Source: G11 sp947167445
Lineage (GTDB): Bacteria > Bacillota > Clostridia > Lachnospirales > Lachnospiraceae
DNA length: 64,000 bases
NCBI GenBank assembly: GCA_947167445.1
Contig: CAMVID010000005.1
Location: 116,078 to 180,077 of the forward strand
Reading direction: 5' to 3'
Numbering within the stretch: position 1 is the stretch's first letter; every line of letters begins with the position of its first letter. Below are positions 35,695 to 42,619 of this stretch, one piece after another. The notes beneath the pieces were generated by a model. That model saw only the letters and a program-made list of their open reading frames with translations, made no database searches and was not told the DNA's origin. A program made the position numbers and the translations under genes.

Positions 35695-36018
35695 TTATTT
35701 ATCTTCATCCAGTGTGATTCTGTCGAATAAGTACTCCAGAACATCACCGGTGAATTTCCTTGCGCTGATACCTACAATCACTGATCCGTCGCTTGCAGGC
35801 TCATCTTTTCTGATTACATCTGCGTACATTATCAATGTTTCAGCTACGATGATAATGTCCTTACCTAAAATATCAGGTGCATCCTTTGGAAGTCTTACTG
35901 CCATTCCTAAGGGGCTCAGGTTTACTACCTGTGCAAAAATCTTCTCCTGTGTGTCACAAACTACAACTACACTCTTGGCATCATATGCCACACGGTCAAT
36001 CCGTCTTCTCTCTTCCAT
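35695..36018 (-). CDS. PilZ-domain cyclic-di-GMP-binding protein
   Basis: 107 residues. EERRRIDR near the N-terminus is the RxxxR motif and VVNLSPLGMAVRLP has the [DN]xSxxG motif; together they bind cyclic di-GMP. The rest is a single beta-barrel PilZ fold (VGISARKFTGDVLEYLFD). There is no other domain, so the protein would act by binding a partner. It lies between small gene C and paralogue 4, 48 nt after the small gene and 118 nt before the large gene start, so it is likely part of that cassette. It gives the array a second link to cyclic-di-GMP signalling besides the GGDEF-like gene at 41769. Confident on fold, unknown partner. Confidence 0.82.
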   Translation of the reverse strand: MEERRRIDRVAYDAKSVVVVCDTQEKIFAQVVNLSPLGMAVRLPKDAPDILGKDIIIVAETLIMYADVIRKDEPASDGSVIVGISARKFTGDVLEYLFDRITLDEDK

Positions 36019-36066
36019 TTCTACCTCTCCATATGATATGTGTTTTTTGATGAGTTCTAATTCTGT

Positions 36067-36372
36067 TTATGAAAGTGAACCCATAACTATCGAGGCTTCC
36101 AAATCCTGTCTGATTTCTTTCAGCTTGTTCAGGTTCCACTTGGGAAGGTTTGGGGTAACCTCAAGCTTATATTCTTCAGCGATATAAGCTATCCTCTGAC
36201 GTTCCTTGCTGCAGCTTAGCGCGTATCTGGTCGCTATGGCAACCAAAGCAAGGATGAGCACAACTAATGCCCCGGTAATCCAAGGTAACGCCGCCTCAAA
36301 AGGCGTTTTCGGAGCCGGAGCCAGTGGCGTCTTCGCGTCTTCAATTGTCGTTAGCGTATATAATAAGTGCAT
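36067..36372 (-). CDS. Small single-span protein with IEDAKTPLA motif, copy C (101 aa)
   Basis: MHLLYTLTTIEDAKTPLAPA start, one span at about 33-53, SCSKERQRIAYIAEEYKLE and end SIVMGSLS. It is the first gene of the cassette that also has the PilZ gene and paralogue 4. AAAGG lies 8 nt before the ATG. Of the three copies it is the only one separated from its large gene by another gene. The external segment with IEDAKTPLAP resembles the anchor-proximal NIDDGKTALA of the large proteins. Function unknown; a shared assembly or recognition signal is the simplest guess. Confidence 0.8.
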   Translation of the reverse strand: MHLLYTLTTIEDAKTPLAPAPKTPFEAALPWITGALVVLILALVAIATRYALSCSKERQRIAYIAEEYKLEVTPNLPKWNLNKLKEIRQDLEASIVMGSLS

Positions 36373-36402
36373 ATTGGAACCTTTCTAATTAGCCTCTCAA
36401 CA

Positions 36403-36435
36403 ATAAAGACTGACGCGCAACTAAAAGTGGCTCAA
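36403..36435 (-). promoter_or_regulatory. ECF-like promoter motif upstream of small gene C
   Basis: Minus strand TTGAGCC, 18-nt spacer (ACTTTTAGTTGCGCGTCA), GTCTTTAT; 38 nt from the ATG at 36372. The next 110 nt upstream (36436-36545) are very AT-rich and hold nothing else that I can name. Confidence 0.55.
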
Positions 36436-36545
36436 ATTTTTCTAAATAATCTTGTTTTTTTATCTTCTATATATATAGTGTCAATTTTGAGGTAAAATTC
36501 CTAACCAAAAAGTGAAAAAAATGAGATTTTTAAAAAATAAAAAAG

Positions 36546-36575
36546 GTGCAAAAAGGGGACAGGCCCCGATTGCAC
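36546..36575. repeat. REP-like unit 3
   Basis: Single 30-bp unit GTGCA...GGGGACAGGCCCC...TTGCAC. Marks one edge of the structured element at 36602-36724. Confidence 0.85.
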
Positions 36576-36601
36576 CAACTCCTCTAAGTACGAATCAGCG
36601 A

Positions 36602-36724
36602 GATGATGTTTTACTAAGGTAGACTTTATCGAGCCGTCGGTACTTAGGTGCTGTCCTTTAGCACCTTATGTACCGCTACGTGCGAGATCTAAGTGCGAAC
36701 GTGTCTACCGTGTAAAATATCATC
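36602..36724. ncRNA. Structured palindromic element, possible RNA or mobile palindrome
   Basis: Outer stem 36602-36614 with 36712-36724 (13 bp, one G-U), then 36618-36624 with 36703-36709 (GGTAGAC/GTCTACC, 7 bp). Inside is a hairpin: CGGTAC/GTACCG (36638-36643, 36670-36675) and AGGTGCT/AGCACCT (36646-36652, 36660-36666) with a 7-nt loop. The remaining arm 36676-36702 shares CTAAGTGCGAA with CTAAGTACGAA just outside the stem at 36584-36594. No ORF fits. Either strand could carry the fold, and no match to a riboswitch or ribozyme I know was found. Confidence 0.5.
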
Positions 36725-36740
36725 CCAGTGATGGACCTTT

Positions 36741-36810
36741 GGTGCAGATTGGGGACAGTCCTGCTTTGCACACTACGCATGCAAAGACACGACAGTCCCC
36801 AATCTGCACC
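36741..36810. repeat. REP-like palindrome 4
   Basis: Imperfect inverted repeat with 20-bp outer arms (pattern GGTGCAGATTGGGGACAGTC and its complement) and a TTGCA/TGCAA inner pair. Marks the other edge of the structured element and abuts the pilus-operon terminator. Confidence 0.85.
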
Positions 36811-36811
36811 A

Positions 36812-36838
36812 AAAAAGCCTGCAGGCCGCAGGCTTTTT
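36812..36838 (-). terminator. Terminator of the pilus-like operon
   Basis: Eleven-bp stem AAAAAGCCTGC/GCAGGCTTTTT with a 5-nt loop; the stop codon of the last gene is 2 nt away. Confidence 0.85.
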
Positions 36839-36840
36839 GT

Positions 36841-37281
36841 CTATTGGAATAGGTTCAAAGTATTGTCGTAAGTAATGTTCTCGTTGGTGACGACCTTGTA
36901 TTTGGTGATGCGATAGAATGGATCTCCGGCTTTCTCGGGATAGAGAATCTCAAGGGAGATCTCAAGGTTTTGGAGGTCGGAAATCTGGAATTCGAAGGAG
37001 GAGGTGTGGCCTACCTTTGCAAAGTATGCTTCCTCGTCGCCCCCTGCCTCTTTGTAGGCGGCGGCCAAAGCATCGTCAACGCCTGCAATTGCCTCCTGGG
37101 CCTGGTTGGAAACCTCGTAGTAGCGCTCGGTTCTCTCCATTACCTTCTGTCCAAGCTTAAAGTCCGCATTTGAACTTACGATACTCAAAGCTGCGAAGGA
37201 TACAAGACACAGCACCACGAATATTAATAATAAGGATGAGGAGCCGATGTTGACTCCGAATGCACTTTTTTTCTTAGCCAT
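36841..37281 (-). CDS. Pilus-cluster membrane-anchored protein, unknown (146 aa)
   Basis: N-terminus AKKKSAFGVNIGSSSLLLIF leads into one span at about 15-36, followed by SSNADFKLGQKVMERTERYY, a helical segment typical of proteins that sit next to pilin genes in Clostridia. The rest is a small extracytoplasmic domain (LQNLEISLEILYPEKAGD). It has no prepilin cleavage site that I can see. It ends the operon beginning at 42482. Its place next to pilin-like genes suggests a minor pilin-like or assembly role, which is inferred from context. Confidence 0.7.
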   Translation of the reverse strand: MAKKKSAFGVNIGSSSLLLIFVVLCLVSFAALSIVSSNADFKLGQKVMERTERYYEVSNQAQEAIAGVDDALAAAYKEAGGDEEAYFAKVGHTSSFEFQISDLQNLEISLEILYPEKAGDPFYRITKYKVVTNENITYDNTLNLFQ

Positions 37282-37311
37282 CTTTCAAATCCTATCGAAT
37301 CAATTTATTAA

Positions 37312-37776
37312 CTACTGCAATATGTTTGGAACATGCTTGGATACCGTCAACTCATATATGGTATCCTGCTTTGCGGGATCTTTATACATAACCTTTGCAT
37401 GCCCTGAGTACAAGCCCGTTGCCTCGTCCAATCCAAGGTCTCTAAACAGCAGATAATAGGCAGCGCCTTCTGCCTCACATGCATTGAACTCTTCATCGTA
37501 GTATATAACAAGATCATTTGCATCATTGACTGTAGCTCCGGTGACCTTGGCCATGGCAGCCATTCTGTCTTTGACCTCCGGATTGTCGTCCACAACCCCG
37601 TAGTAAATCTCGCAGAAATCCTCACATTTTACAATGGCTCCGTTCTCAGCGGCGGTTTTGCCGTCAAGCATATGAGCCTTGGCGAAAAGCTGGATGCACA
37701 CGGTGCCTGCCAGGGCGAAGAACAATATTGAAATAATCAGTTCCATCAGGAACAAACCTGTTTTGGACGTTTTCAT
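37312..37776 (-). CDS. Type IV prepilin-like protein
   Basis: 154 residues. The N-terminus KTSKTG-LFLMELIISILFF is a prepilin signal: cut site after Gly, Glu at the +5 place, then a 20-residue hydrophobic helix. The mature part is a small globular domain with a pair of cysteines (VKCEDFCEIYYG). It would be processed by a prepilin peptidase and polymerised into a pilus or pseudopilus; neither the peptidase nor the ATPase is in this window. It is 30 nt upstream of the 36841 gene on the same transcript. Confident on class, target unknown. Confidence 0.8.
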   Translation of the reverse strand: MKTSKTGLFLMELIISILFFALAGTVCIQLFAKAHMLDGKTAAENGAIVKCEDFCEIYYGVVDDNPEVKDRMAAMAKVTGATVNDANDLVIYYDEEFNACEAEGAAYYLLFRDLGLDEATGLYSGHAKVMYKDPAKQDTIYELTVSKHVPNILQ

Positions 37777-37784
37777 TACTATAA

Positions 37785-38279
37785 TTACCTCGATGCTTTG
37801 GGGCTTACAAACAGCTCAATATCCTGGTCGTCTTCGGTGATGATACTGAAAGAATATAGGGTATCGGACACCTTGGAAAGATCAAAACCCTTAACGGGAA
37901 TAAGCTTCTGTCCTGCTTCAGGGGAGTTGCTGTCGATTTTGAAATCAGGGCTTACGAAGAGTTCTCTCAGGTATCCGTCGTAGGCGTAAAGGTATGTTGA
38001 ATAAACCTTTTCATCCACAGTTTCCGAAAGAATCAATGCAGGATTTCCGGCCAAATCAGCTACTTCTACGCTTCCCGCCTCATCGTTCTGACGGATCTTC
38101 TCTGCCACGTAGGAGTAAGCCGTTCTTGAGTTGTAGTTTGTGTTCATGTCGTCAACGGTTTTCTGGTAAACGCCGGCGCCGATGGATACAAGCATCAGAG
38201 CACATACAGCGAATACTGCGAAAAGCGCCAGGACGAAGATTACGTCCACAACATGATTGTTTTCGCTTTTTGTATTCAT
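37785..38279 (-). CDS. DUF4860-like pilus-cluster protein
   Basis: 164 residues. N-terminal VVDVIFVLALFAVFAVCALM is one span, then YNSRTAYSYVAEKIRQNDEAG, a block that I recall from the DUF4860 family found in pilus clusters of Lachnospiraceae. The C-terminal part is beta-rich (STYLYAYDGYLRELFVSPDF). It would be a minor pseudopilin-like protein, although no clear cleavage site is visible. It starts 9 nt after the preceding gene stop, in a tight operon. Family name is from memory, so treat as moderate. Confidence 0.7.
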   Translation of the reverse strand: MNTKSENNHVVDVIFVLALFAVFAVCALMLVSIGAGVYQKTVDDMNTNYNSRTAYSYVAEKIRQNDEAGSVEVADLAGNPALILSETVDEKVYSTYLYAYDGYLRELFVSPDFKIDSNSPEAGQKLIPVKGFDLSKVSDTLYSFSIITEDDQDIELFVSPKASR

Positions 38280-38288
38280 AGTCTCTAC

Positions 38289-38612
38289 CTATTTAGTAAG
38301 CACTGTGACTGTGGGGTACATGTTAGCCCCGTAAACCTGGTAATCCACGAAGAACTTGTCGTGATCATAGGTCAGTCCATAGTGATTCTCGATGTATTCA
38401 AGTGAAGGGGGATAGGTTCCCTCCACAGCGTAACACTGGGTTATTGAGCGGTTTAGAGCCGTGGTTAAGCTCTCCTTTTGCTTATCGATGGTGGTCTCGG
38501 ATACCGAAGCGATACCCTTGATGAAAACGATAAATAAAAGGATGAATCCCAATAGCGGCAGTGAAAGCTTCTGTATTTTTCTAAGAATAGAAGGTTTCTC
38601 GAATCTGTTCAT
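38289..38612 (-). CDS. Pseudopilin-like protein (107 aa)
   Basis: One N-terminal span at about 17-34 (LPLLGFILLFIVFIKGIA), then TALNRSITQCYAVEGTYPPS and LEYIENHYGLTYDHDKF, which is the pattern seen in major and minor pseudopilins after the helix (AxxCYAxEGxYPxSLxYLxxxYGL). The typical prepilin processing motif is not present, so it may be a non-processed relative. It starts 3 nt after the stop of the GspF-like gene, hence coupled. Its product could link the pilin-like proteins to the platform protein. Class is fairly sure, role inferred. Confidence 0.72.
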   Translation of the reverse strand: MNRFEKPSILRKIQKLSLPLLGFILLFIVFIKGIASVSETTIDKQKESLTTALNRSITQCYAVEGTYPPSLEYIENHYGLTYDHDKFFVDYQVYGANMYPTVTVLTK

Positions 38613-38615
38613 AAT

Positions 38616-39662
38616 TTATCCTATGCTTGTCATGATTCCCATAAGAGGAAGGATTACTGAAAGAAGAATCAAACCTACGATAACGGAAAGGATAATAACC
38701 AGAGTAGGCTCCAAGGTTGCGATAATCTCTGAGAGTTTCTTTTCTGTGTCCTTCTCGTAGTCTTCAGCGATTTTGCCCATAACCTGGTCGATGGAACCGG
38801 TTCTGAAACCTACGGCTACCATACGGGAATACAGTGATGAGAAAATGTCGGCTTTTTCCAAAGCTTCTGAGAGGTTAAAGCCCTCCTCGATGCACTTCTT
38901 GCAAACTGCAATCTTCTCTTTGGTTTTCTTATGCTCAACGATAACGCTTACAAGGTCAAGGCTTGAGTAGGTGTCAAGACCTGATGCGATGGTCATTGCA
39001 AGACCTGATGCGAAACGGCCTGCGGCAACTTTCTCATAAAAGCCCTTGGTAAGAGCAAATTCATTAAGGAAGTTCGTGGTAAAAGCTTTACCCTTTCTTG
39101 TCTTGAATCCAAGGAAGTAAACGATGAATACCACAACGATAATGGCAAGAATTACAATGCCGTAACGGTTAAGGGTATTACCAAGGCTAAGTAAGCTTGC
39201 GGAAACGCCGCTCATCTCGCTGCCTAACTGCTCGAATACCTGGTTGAAAATGGGAAGAACTTTGGTAAGGAGCACATAGATTACAAGAAGCATCATGCCA
39301 ATCATAATAAGAGGATATCTTACTGCGGATTTGATGCTGTCTGCTATCATGTCCTCATGCTCGTAGTAGGCTGCCAGGGACTGCATTACGTTGTCCAGGT
39401 TACCTGACTGCTCACCAAGCTCCACCATGTGAAGTACATAGTCGGGAAAAACGTCTGTTTCTCCTAAAGCTTTGTAGAAGGTTTCGCCCTGGCCAAGGCT
39501 TTCGATAATGGTGTTAACCAGTGCTTTTCCTTTCTCATCCTTGGTATCCTGCATCAAGATGCTCATGCCTTCATAAGGTGTGATGCCGGCATTCAAGATC
39601 ATTGCTGTCTGACTGCAGAAGGATGCGATTTCGGCATTTGATAAAAGTCGTTGAGATTTCAT
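38616..39662 (-). CDS. Type II secretion/type IV pilus platform protein (GspF/PilC-like)
   Basis: 348 residues. Two T2SSF domains: the first starts FCSQTAMILNAGITPYEGMS, and the second FASGLAMTIASGLDTYSSLD. The spans fall at about 115-140, 170-190 and 320-345 (IILSVIVGLILLSVILPLMG), as in PilC and GspF. It forms the inner-membrane base that couples an assembly ATPase to pilins. There is no ATPase gene in the window. It is a little shorter than many family members at the N-terminus but both domains are present. Confident. Confidence 0.9.
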   Translation of the reverse strand: MKSQRLLSNAEIASFCSQTAMILNAGITPYEGMSILMQDTKDEKGKALVNTIIESLGQGETFYKALGETDVFPDYVLHMVELGEQSGNLDNVMQSLAAYYEHEDMIADSIKSAVRYPLIMIGMMLLVIYVLLTKVLPIFNQVFEQLGSEMSGVSASLLSLGNTLNRYGIVILAIIVVVFIVYFLGFKTRKGKAFTTNFLNEFALTKGFYEKVAAGRFASGLAMTIASGLDTYSSLDLVSVIVEHKKTKEKIAVCKKCIEEGFNLSEALEKADIFSSLYSRMVAVGFRTGSIDQVMGKIAEDYEKDTEKKLSEIIATLEPTLVIILSVIVGLILLSVILPLMGIMTSIG

Positions 39663-39685
39663 ATTTTTCCTCTTCCTCTTCTATA

Positions 39686-40687
39686 TTAATACACGTACAT
39701 AACTGTATAATTGCTACCGTCACCGATAAAGTTCTTTAAGGCGCTTTCTGATGAGTTGGCGGCGAAGGTGGGGTCAACCAGTGACCAGTCCTTACCGTCG
39801 AATTCGATGATGCCGTTTAACCAGCCTACGTCCTCGATGAATACGCTTATCCATGCGTGGTATGCTTCGCCGGCATATCCTACCTCAAGGTGAGTGGGAA
39901 TTCCCTGGCTTCTAAGCATGGAGCACATTACTGCGGAGTAATCAAGGCATATACCTGTTCCGCTTCGTAAGATTTCATCCACATTTGAGGTGTAGCCTCC
40001 GGCAACAGTTGCAGCCTTATCGTAATCGTAGGTGATATTGCCTGTTACGTAATCGTAAACCAATGTTACGGCTTCAAGGTCGTTGTTGGCAGGTTCAACC
40101 AGTTCTTTGGCTTTGGCTACAACCTGGCTTCCGGCGTTGAACTTAACATATTGGTTGGGATAGAGAAATGCGCCAAAAGCGTTTGTGATCTCCACCGGCA
40201 CCACCTGTGAAAGACATGTGGCATAACTGGTTCCCGATACAAGGGTGTAGATTGCAACGGTGTAGTTTCCGTTTCCGCAGGTTAAGGGGAAGGTCTCGTA
40301 ATCGTGGCCAATAAGGTCGTAGGTATAAGCCGAGCCACCTTCGGGAGTAATAAGTACCTTAACGTTTTCTGAATCTCCCGTGTATTTGACGCATACATAA
40401 CCATCGCCCTTGTGGGAAGCATCGATAAAGCCAACATCGTTGGTATAAAGCTCAGTTCCGTCAGCCTGGGGTTCAAGACATTTTGGAGTGTTGTCCCTGG
40501 TACCCTTTCCTTTGGCTTCGGGTACTGCCGCTTCCTCCTCAGGTTCACTTGCCACAGTGCTCTGAGCTGAGGGTGCTGACTGAGGTTTGCTTCCAAAGCC
40601 CTCGTCCATGGGTGTAACCACTCCTCCGCAGCCTGAAACAAGTGCCGCTATTAAGATTGGAATCAAAAATAAGGTTTTCTTTTTCAT
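39686..40687 (-). CDS. Transglutaminase-like lipoprotein
   Basis: 333 residues. Lipoprotein signal KKKTLFLIPILIAALVSG-C. A disordered Pro/Ser/Glu region, then a beta-sandwich domain (about 75-180), and a transglutaminase-like core: Cys in SGTGICLDYSAVMCSML, His in EAYHAWISVF, and Asp in WSLVDPTFAAN, the full Cys-His-Asp triad. It should be bound to the outer face of the membrane and could be a protease or crosslinking enzyme acting on surface or pilin proteins. It lies 23 nt after the GspF-like gene start side in the same operon. A link to the pilin-like products is an inference from position. Confidence 0.85.
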   Translation of the reverse strand: MKKKTLFLIPILIAALVSGCGGVVTPMDEGFGSKPQSAPSAQSTVASEPEEEAAVPEAKGKGTRDNTPKCLEPQADGTELYTNDVGFIDASHKGDGYVCVKYTGDSENVKVLITPEGGSAYTYDLIGHDYETFPLTCGNGNYTVAIYTLVSGTSYATCLSQVVPVEITNAFGAFLYPNQYVKFNAGSQVVAKAKELVEPANNDLEAVTLVYDYVTGNITYDYDKAATVAGGYTSNVDEILRSGTGICLDYSAVMCSMLRSQGIPTHLEVGYAGEAYHAWISVFIEDVGWLNGIIEFDGKDWSLVDPTFAANSSESALKNFIGDGSNYTVMYVY

Positions 40688-40699
40688 GATTTAATCCTG

Positions 40700-41182
40700 T
40701 TAATCCAAAGGGGTGAACAGCAAATGCAATTCTTTGCCGGACTCCTCCGTGATAATGATATTTACCTCTTCATCAGGCATGGGGAACGCGATACAAAAGC
40801 CCAGAGAGTTAAAGTAGTTGGCATAGGTCTTATTTCCGTCCACATCCACAAAGTAGCTCTTGGAAAGATCTATGTCTCCTCTTGAAAGGCTTATCAAGAG
40901 TTCATCCCCGTACTGCTCATGGAACTCCACCTTAAACTCGGGGTTCTGCTTTCCGAATCCCGGATAAAACTTGATGGGAAGCATCAATGTCATGGCCAGA
41001 AGGATTACTGTAACCATGATACAGATATCATAGGCCATCCCGTTGTATTTACATCTTAACAGTATTTTGTCAAAGGGAACGGTGTTTGGCTTCTCCCCTG
41101 CATCTTCAAAAACATTTTGAAGGATTCTGTCCGCCGCTTTGACATCCATTTTAAATTCATTTTTCTTTTTAAACAGTGACAT
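40700..41182 (-). CDS. Single-span protein, putative anti-sigma factor
   Basis: 160 residues. A charged N-terminal cytoplasmic part of about 50 residues (KAADRILQNVFEDAGEK), one span at about 54-72 (ICIMVTVILLAMTLMLPI), and an external domain of about 85 residues. It has no zinc-type HxxxCxxC motif. It starts 11 nt after the ECF sigma gene, the usual place for a membrane anti-sigma factor. The role as regulator of that sigma is inferred from this order and topology; a pilus-cluster accessory protein remains possible. Confidence 0.6.
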   Translation of the reverse strand: MSLFKKKNEFKMDVKAADRILQNVFEDAGEKPNTVPFDKILLRCKYNGMAYDICIMVTVILLAMTLMLPIKFYPGFGKQNPEFKVEFHEQYGDELLISLSRGDIDLSKSYFVDVDGNKTYANYFNSLGFCIAFPMPDEEVNIIITEESGKELHLLFTPLD

Positions 41183-41193
41183 CTCAGACCCTC

Positions 41194-41751
41194 CTAATCT
41201 TTCATGCTGCGTCGCAGCATTTCTTCTCCTTGGGATATGTAGCGCTTTACGCTGCTACGGCTTGTCCCGAGGGTCTTGGCAATGTCTTCAAGTTTCATGC
41301 CGTTAAAGAACTTCATCTTAACGGCCTGCTGCTCCTTAAAGGGAAGCGCGTCAATGGCTTCATGGAGCCTCTTATATTCATGCTTCATCTGGGTATTAAC
41401 CTCAGGATTACTGCTTTCCTTCGGATCCAGAATCTGGCTGATGATTTCGTCGTCTGTGGGTGTTGCATCGTTTCCGCTCTTTTGAACCATATCAAAACAA
41501 ACGTTAAATGCAATCTTGTTCAACCAGGAGACAAAAAGCTTTGGCTCGTTGATTGAGTGGATATTTTTCAACGCCCTTATAAAGGTTTCCTGCACCGCAT
41601 CCTGGGCTAAATAGGTGTCCCGAAGATAGTGACAGGCGTAATTATAAACTTTGTTGTAGGTCAGAGCATAAAGGGTTGCAAAAGCATCGGAGTTATTCTG
41701 CTGTGACAGAAGAACCAGCTGCCCTATTTGCTCGTAATCCGGTTCCCTCAT
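41194..41751 (-). CDS. ECF-type RNA polymerase sigma factor
   Basis: 185 residues. Region 2 has FATLYALTYNKVYNYACHYL and DAVQETFIRALKNI; region 4 has DALPFKEQQAVKMKFFNGMK and LEDIAKTLGTSRSSVKRYIS, a helix-turn-helix that reads the -35 box. It is followed by a membrane protein with anti-sigma layout and preceded by a GGDEF-like gene at 41769. Nearby, three genes share an ECF-like motif TGAGCC-N18-GTCTT, which makes the surface-protein array a natural target. That link is an inference. Sigma assignment itself is confident. Confidence 0.9.
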   Translation of the reverse strand: MREPDYEQIGQLVLLSQQNNSDAFATLYALTYNKVYNYACHYLRDTYLAQDAVQETFIRALKNIHSINEPKLFVSWLNKIAFNVCFDMVQKSGNDATPTDDEIISQILDPKESSNPEVNTQMKHEYKRLHEAIDALPFKEQQAVKMKFFNGMKLEDIAKTLGTSRSSVKRYISQGEEMLRRSMKD

Positions 41752-41768
41752 AACCTAAAGAACTCCTG

Positions 41769-42482
41769 TCAATCTACACGTTTGTAAAGGTCACTGTAGA
41801 CCTTTGAGATAATACCGGTTAAGCTGTCAAACTTGGCATCGGGATTATATACTGTTGCGTTATGGGTAACAATGGGTGAATCCTCATGCTCACGATTGTA
41901 CTCATTGATGGCATCTTCGGTTTTGTTTAAAAACTCAAGAAGCTTCTCTCTTGTGGAATCATTGATGATACAAAGAAATTCGTTACCGCCGTTACGTCCG
42001 ACAAAACCATACTCATCTCCGATGGTCTCAAGGATTCGGCAAAAATCGCGCAACAACTTGTCTCCGCTTTTCCTGCCGAGACTATCATTAACTTCCTGGA
42101 GGTTTCTTATCTGCATAAGAACACAGGATATCTTTTCAACTGATTGTGGTGTGTCGTACTGATCAAAAACAAGATCACAGCTGTACCTGTTGGGAATACC
42201 GGTAAGGCTGTCAAGATACGCCAGCTTTGCAAGATTGTGACTTTCCTTATCAAGATTTCTTAGGGTTGTGAAATCAATGGCAAGGAAAACCATACCGGCA
42301 ATAATCATCAGCCATGTAAATACAAAAAGAGTGATAACCGTCGGGTTGGAATAAATTTTCTCTCGCAAAGTGGGATTTAAAATAATGATGAGAAAAAATG
42401 CAACGTCAACTACGCAAAGAATTGCAAGCTGAATAAGCTTGAACCTTCGCAAGGACGCGTGATGTTCGTTCTGGCTTTTCAT
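41769..42482 (-). CDS. Membrane GGDEF-like protein with altered signature (GGNEF)
   Basis: 237 residues. Two N-terminal spans (about 14-34 and 47-67), a short helix and a GGDEF domain (LAYLDSLTGIPNRYSCDLVF, then GRNGGNEFLCII). The third position of the signature is Asn instead of Asp/Glu, which normally binds the metal, so it is probably not an active diguanylate cyclase. It may still bind GTP or cyclic di-GMP. It is first in the pilus-like operon under the promoter at 42542, 17 nt before the sigma gene. Together with the PilZ protein it suggests that cyclic di-GMP signals matter here, but synthesis must come from elsewhere. Confidence 0.8.
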   Translation of the reverse strand: MKSQNEHHASLRRFKLIQLAILCVVDVAFFLIIILNPTLREKIYSNPTVITLFVFTWLMIIAGMVFLAIDFTTLRNLDKESHNLAKLAYLDSLTGIPNRYSCDLVFDQYDTPQSVEKISCVLMQIRNLQEVNDSLGRKSGDKLLRDFCRILETIGDEYGFVGRNGGNEFLCIINDSTREKLLEFLNKTEDAINEYNREHEDSPIVTHNATVYNPDAKFDSLTGIISKVYSDLYKRVD

Positions 42483-42541
42483 ATGTCCCCCTGTCAGCTC
42501 TAAATACTGTGCCTGTGCCCGGCAAAAATATTTGCTTCTTT

Positions 42542-42570
42542 ATTATATGCCAAAAAAAAATAATTGTAAA
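42542..42570 (-). promoter_or_regulatory. Sigma-A promoter of the pilus-like operon
   Basis: Minus strand TTTACA (42565-42570), 17-nt spacer, TATAAT (42542-42547). The leader to the ATG at 42482 is about 50 nt, with AGGGGGA as the ribosome binding site. The -35 lies right after the rpoC terminator U-tract. Confidence 0.8.
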
Positions 42571-42579
42571 CGCAAAAAA

Positions 42580-42605
42580 GGGCGATTTCTTAAGTGAAAT
42601 CGCCC
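42580..42605 (-). terminator. rpoC terminator
   Basis: Ten-bp stem GGGCGATTTC/GAAATCGCCC, 6-nt loop and TTTTTTG tail, 15 nt past the rpoC stop. Confidence 0.9.
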
Positions 42606-42619
42606 TTTTGTATTACTGT

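Noticed and set aside
27496..36435. Sigma-54 promoter reading of the TTGAGCC motif
   Set aside because: The required GG at -24 and GC at -12 are not both present at the right distance, and copy A lacks the TTGC part.
36602..36724. Hammerhead ribozyme or cyclic-di-GMP riboswitch
   Set aside because: The conserved core CTGATGA with GAAA and the GEMM core were not found on either strand.
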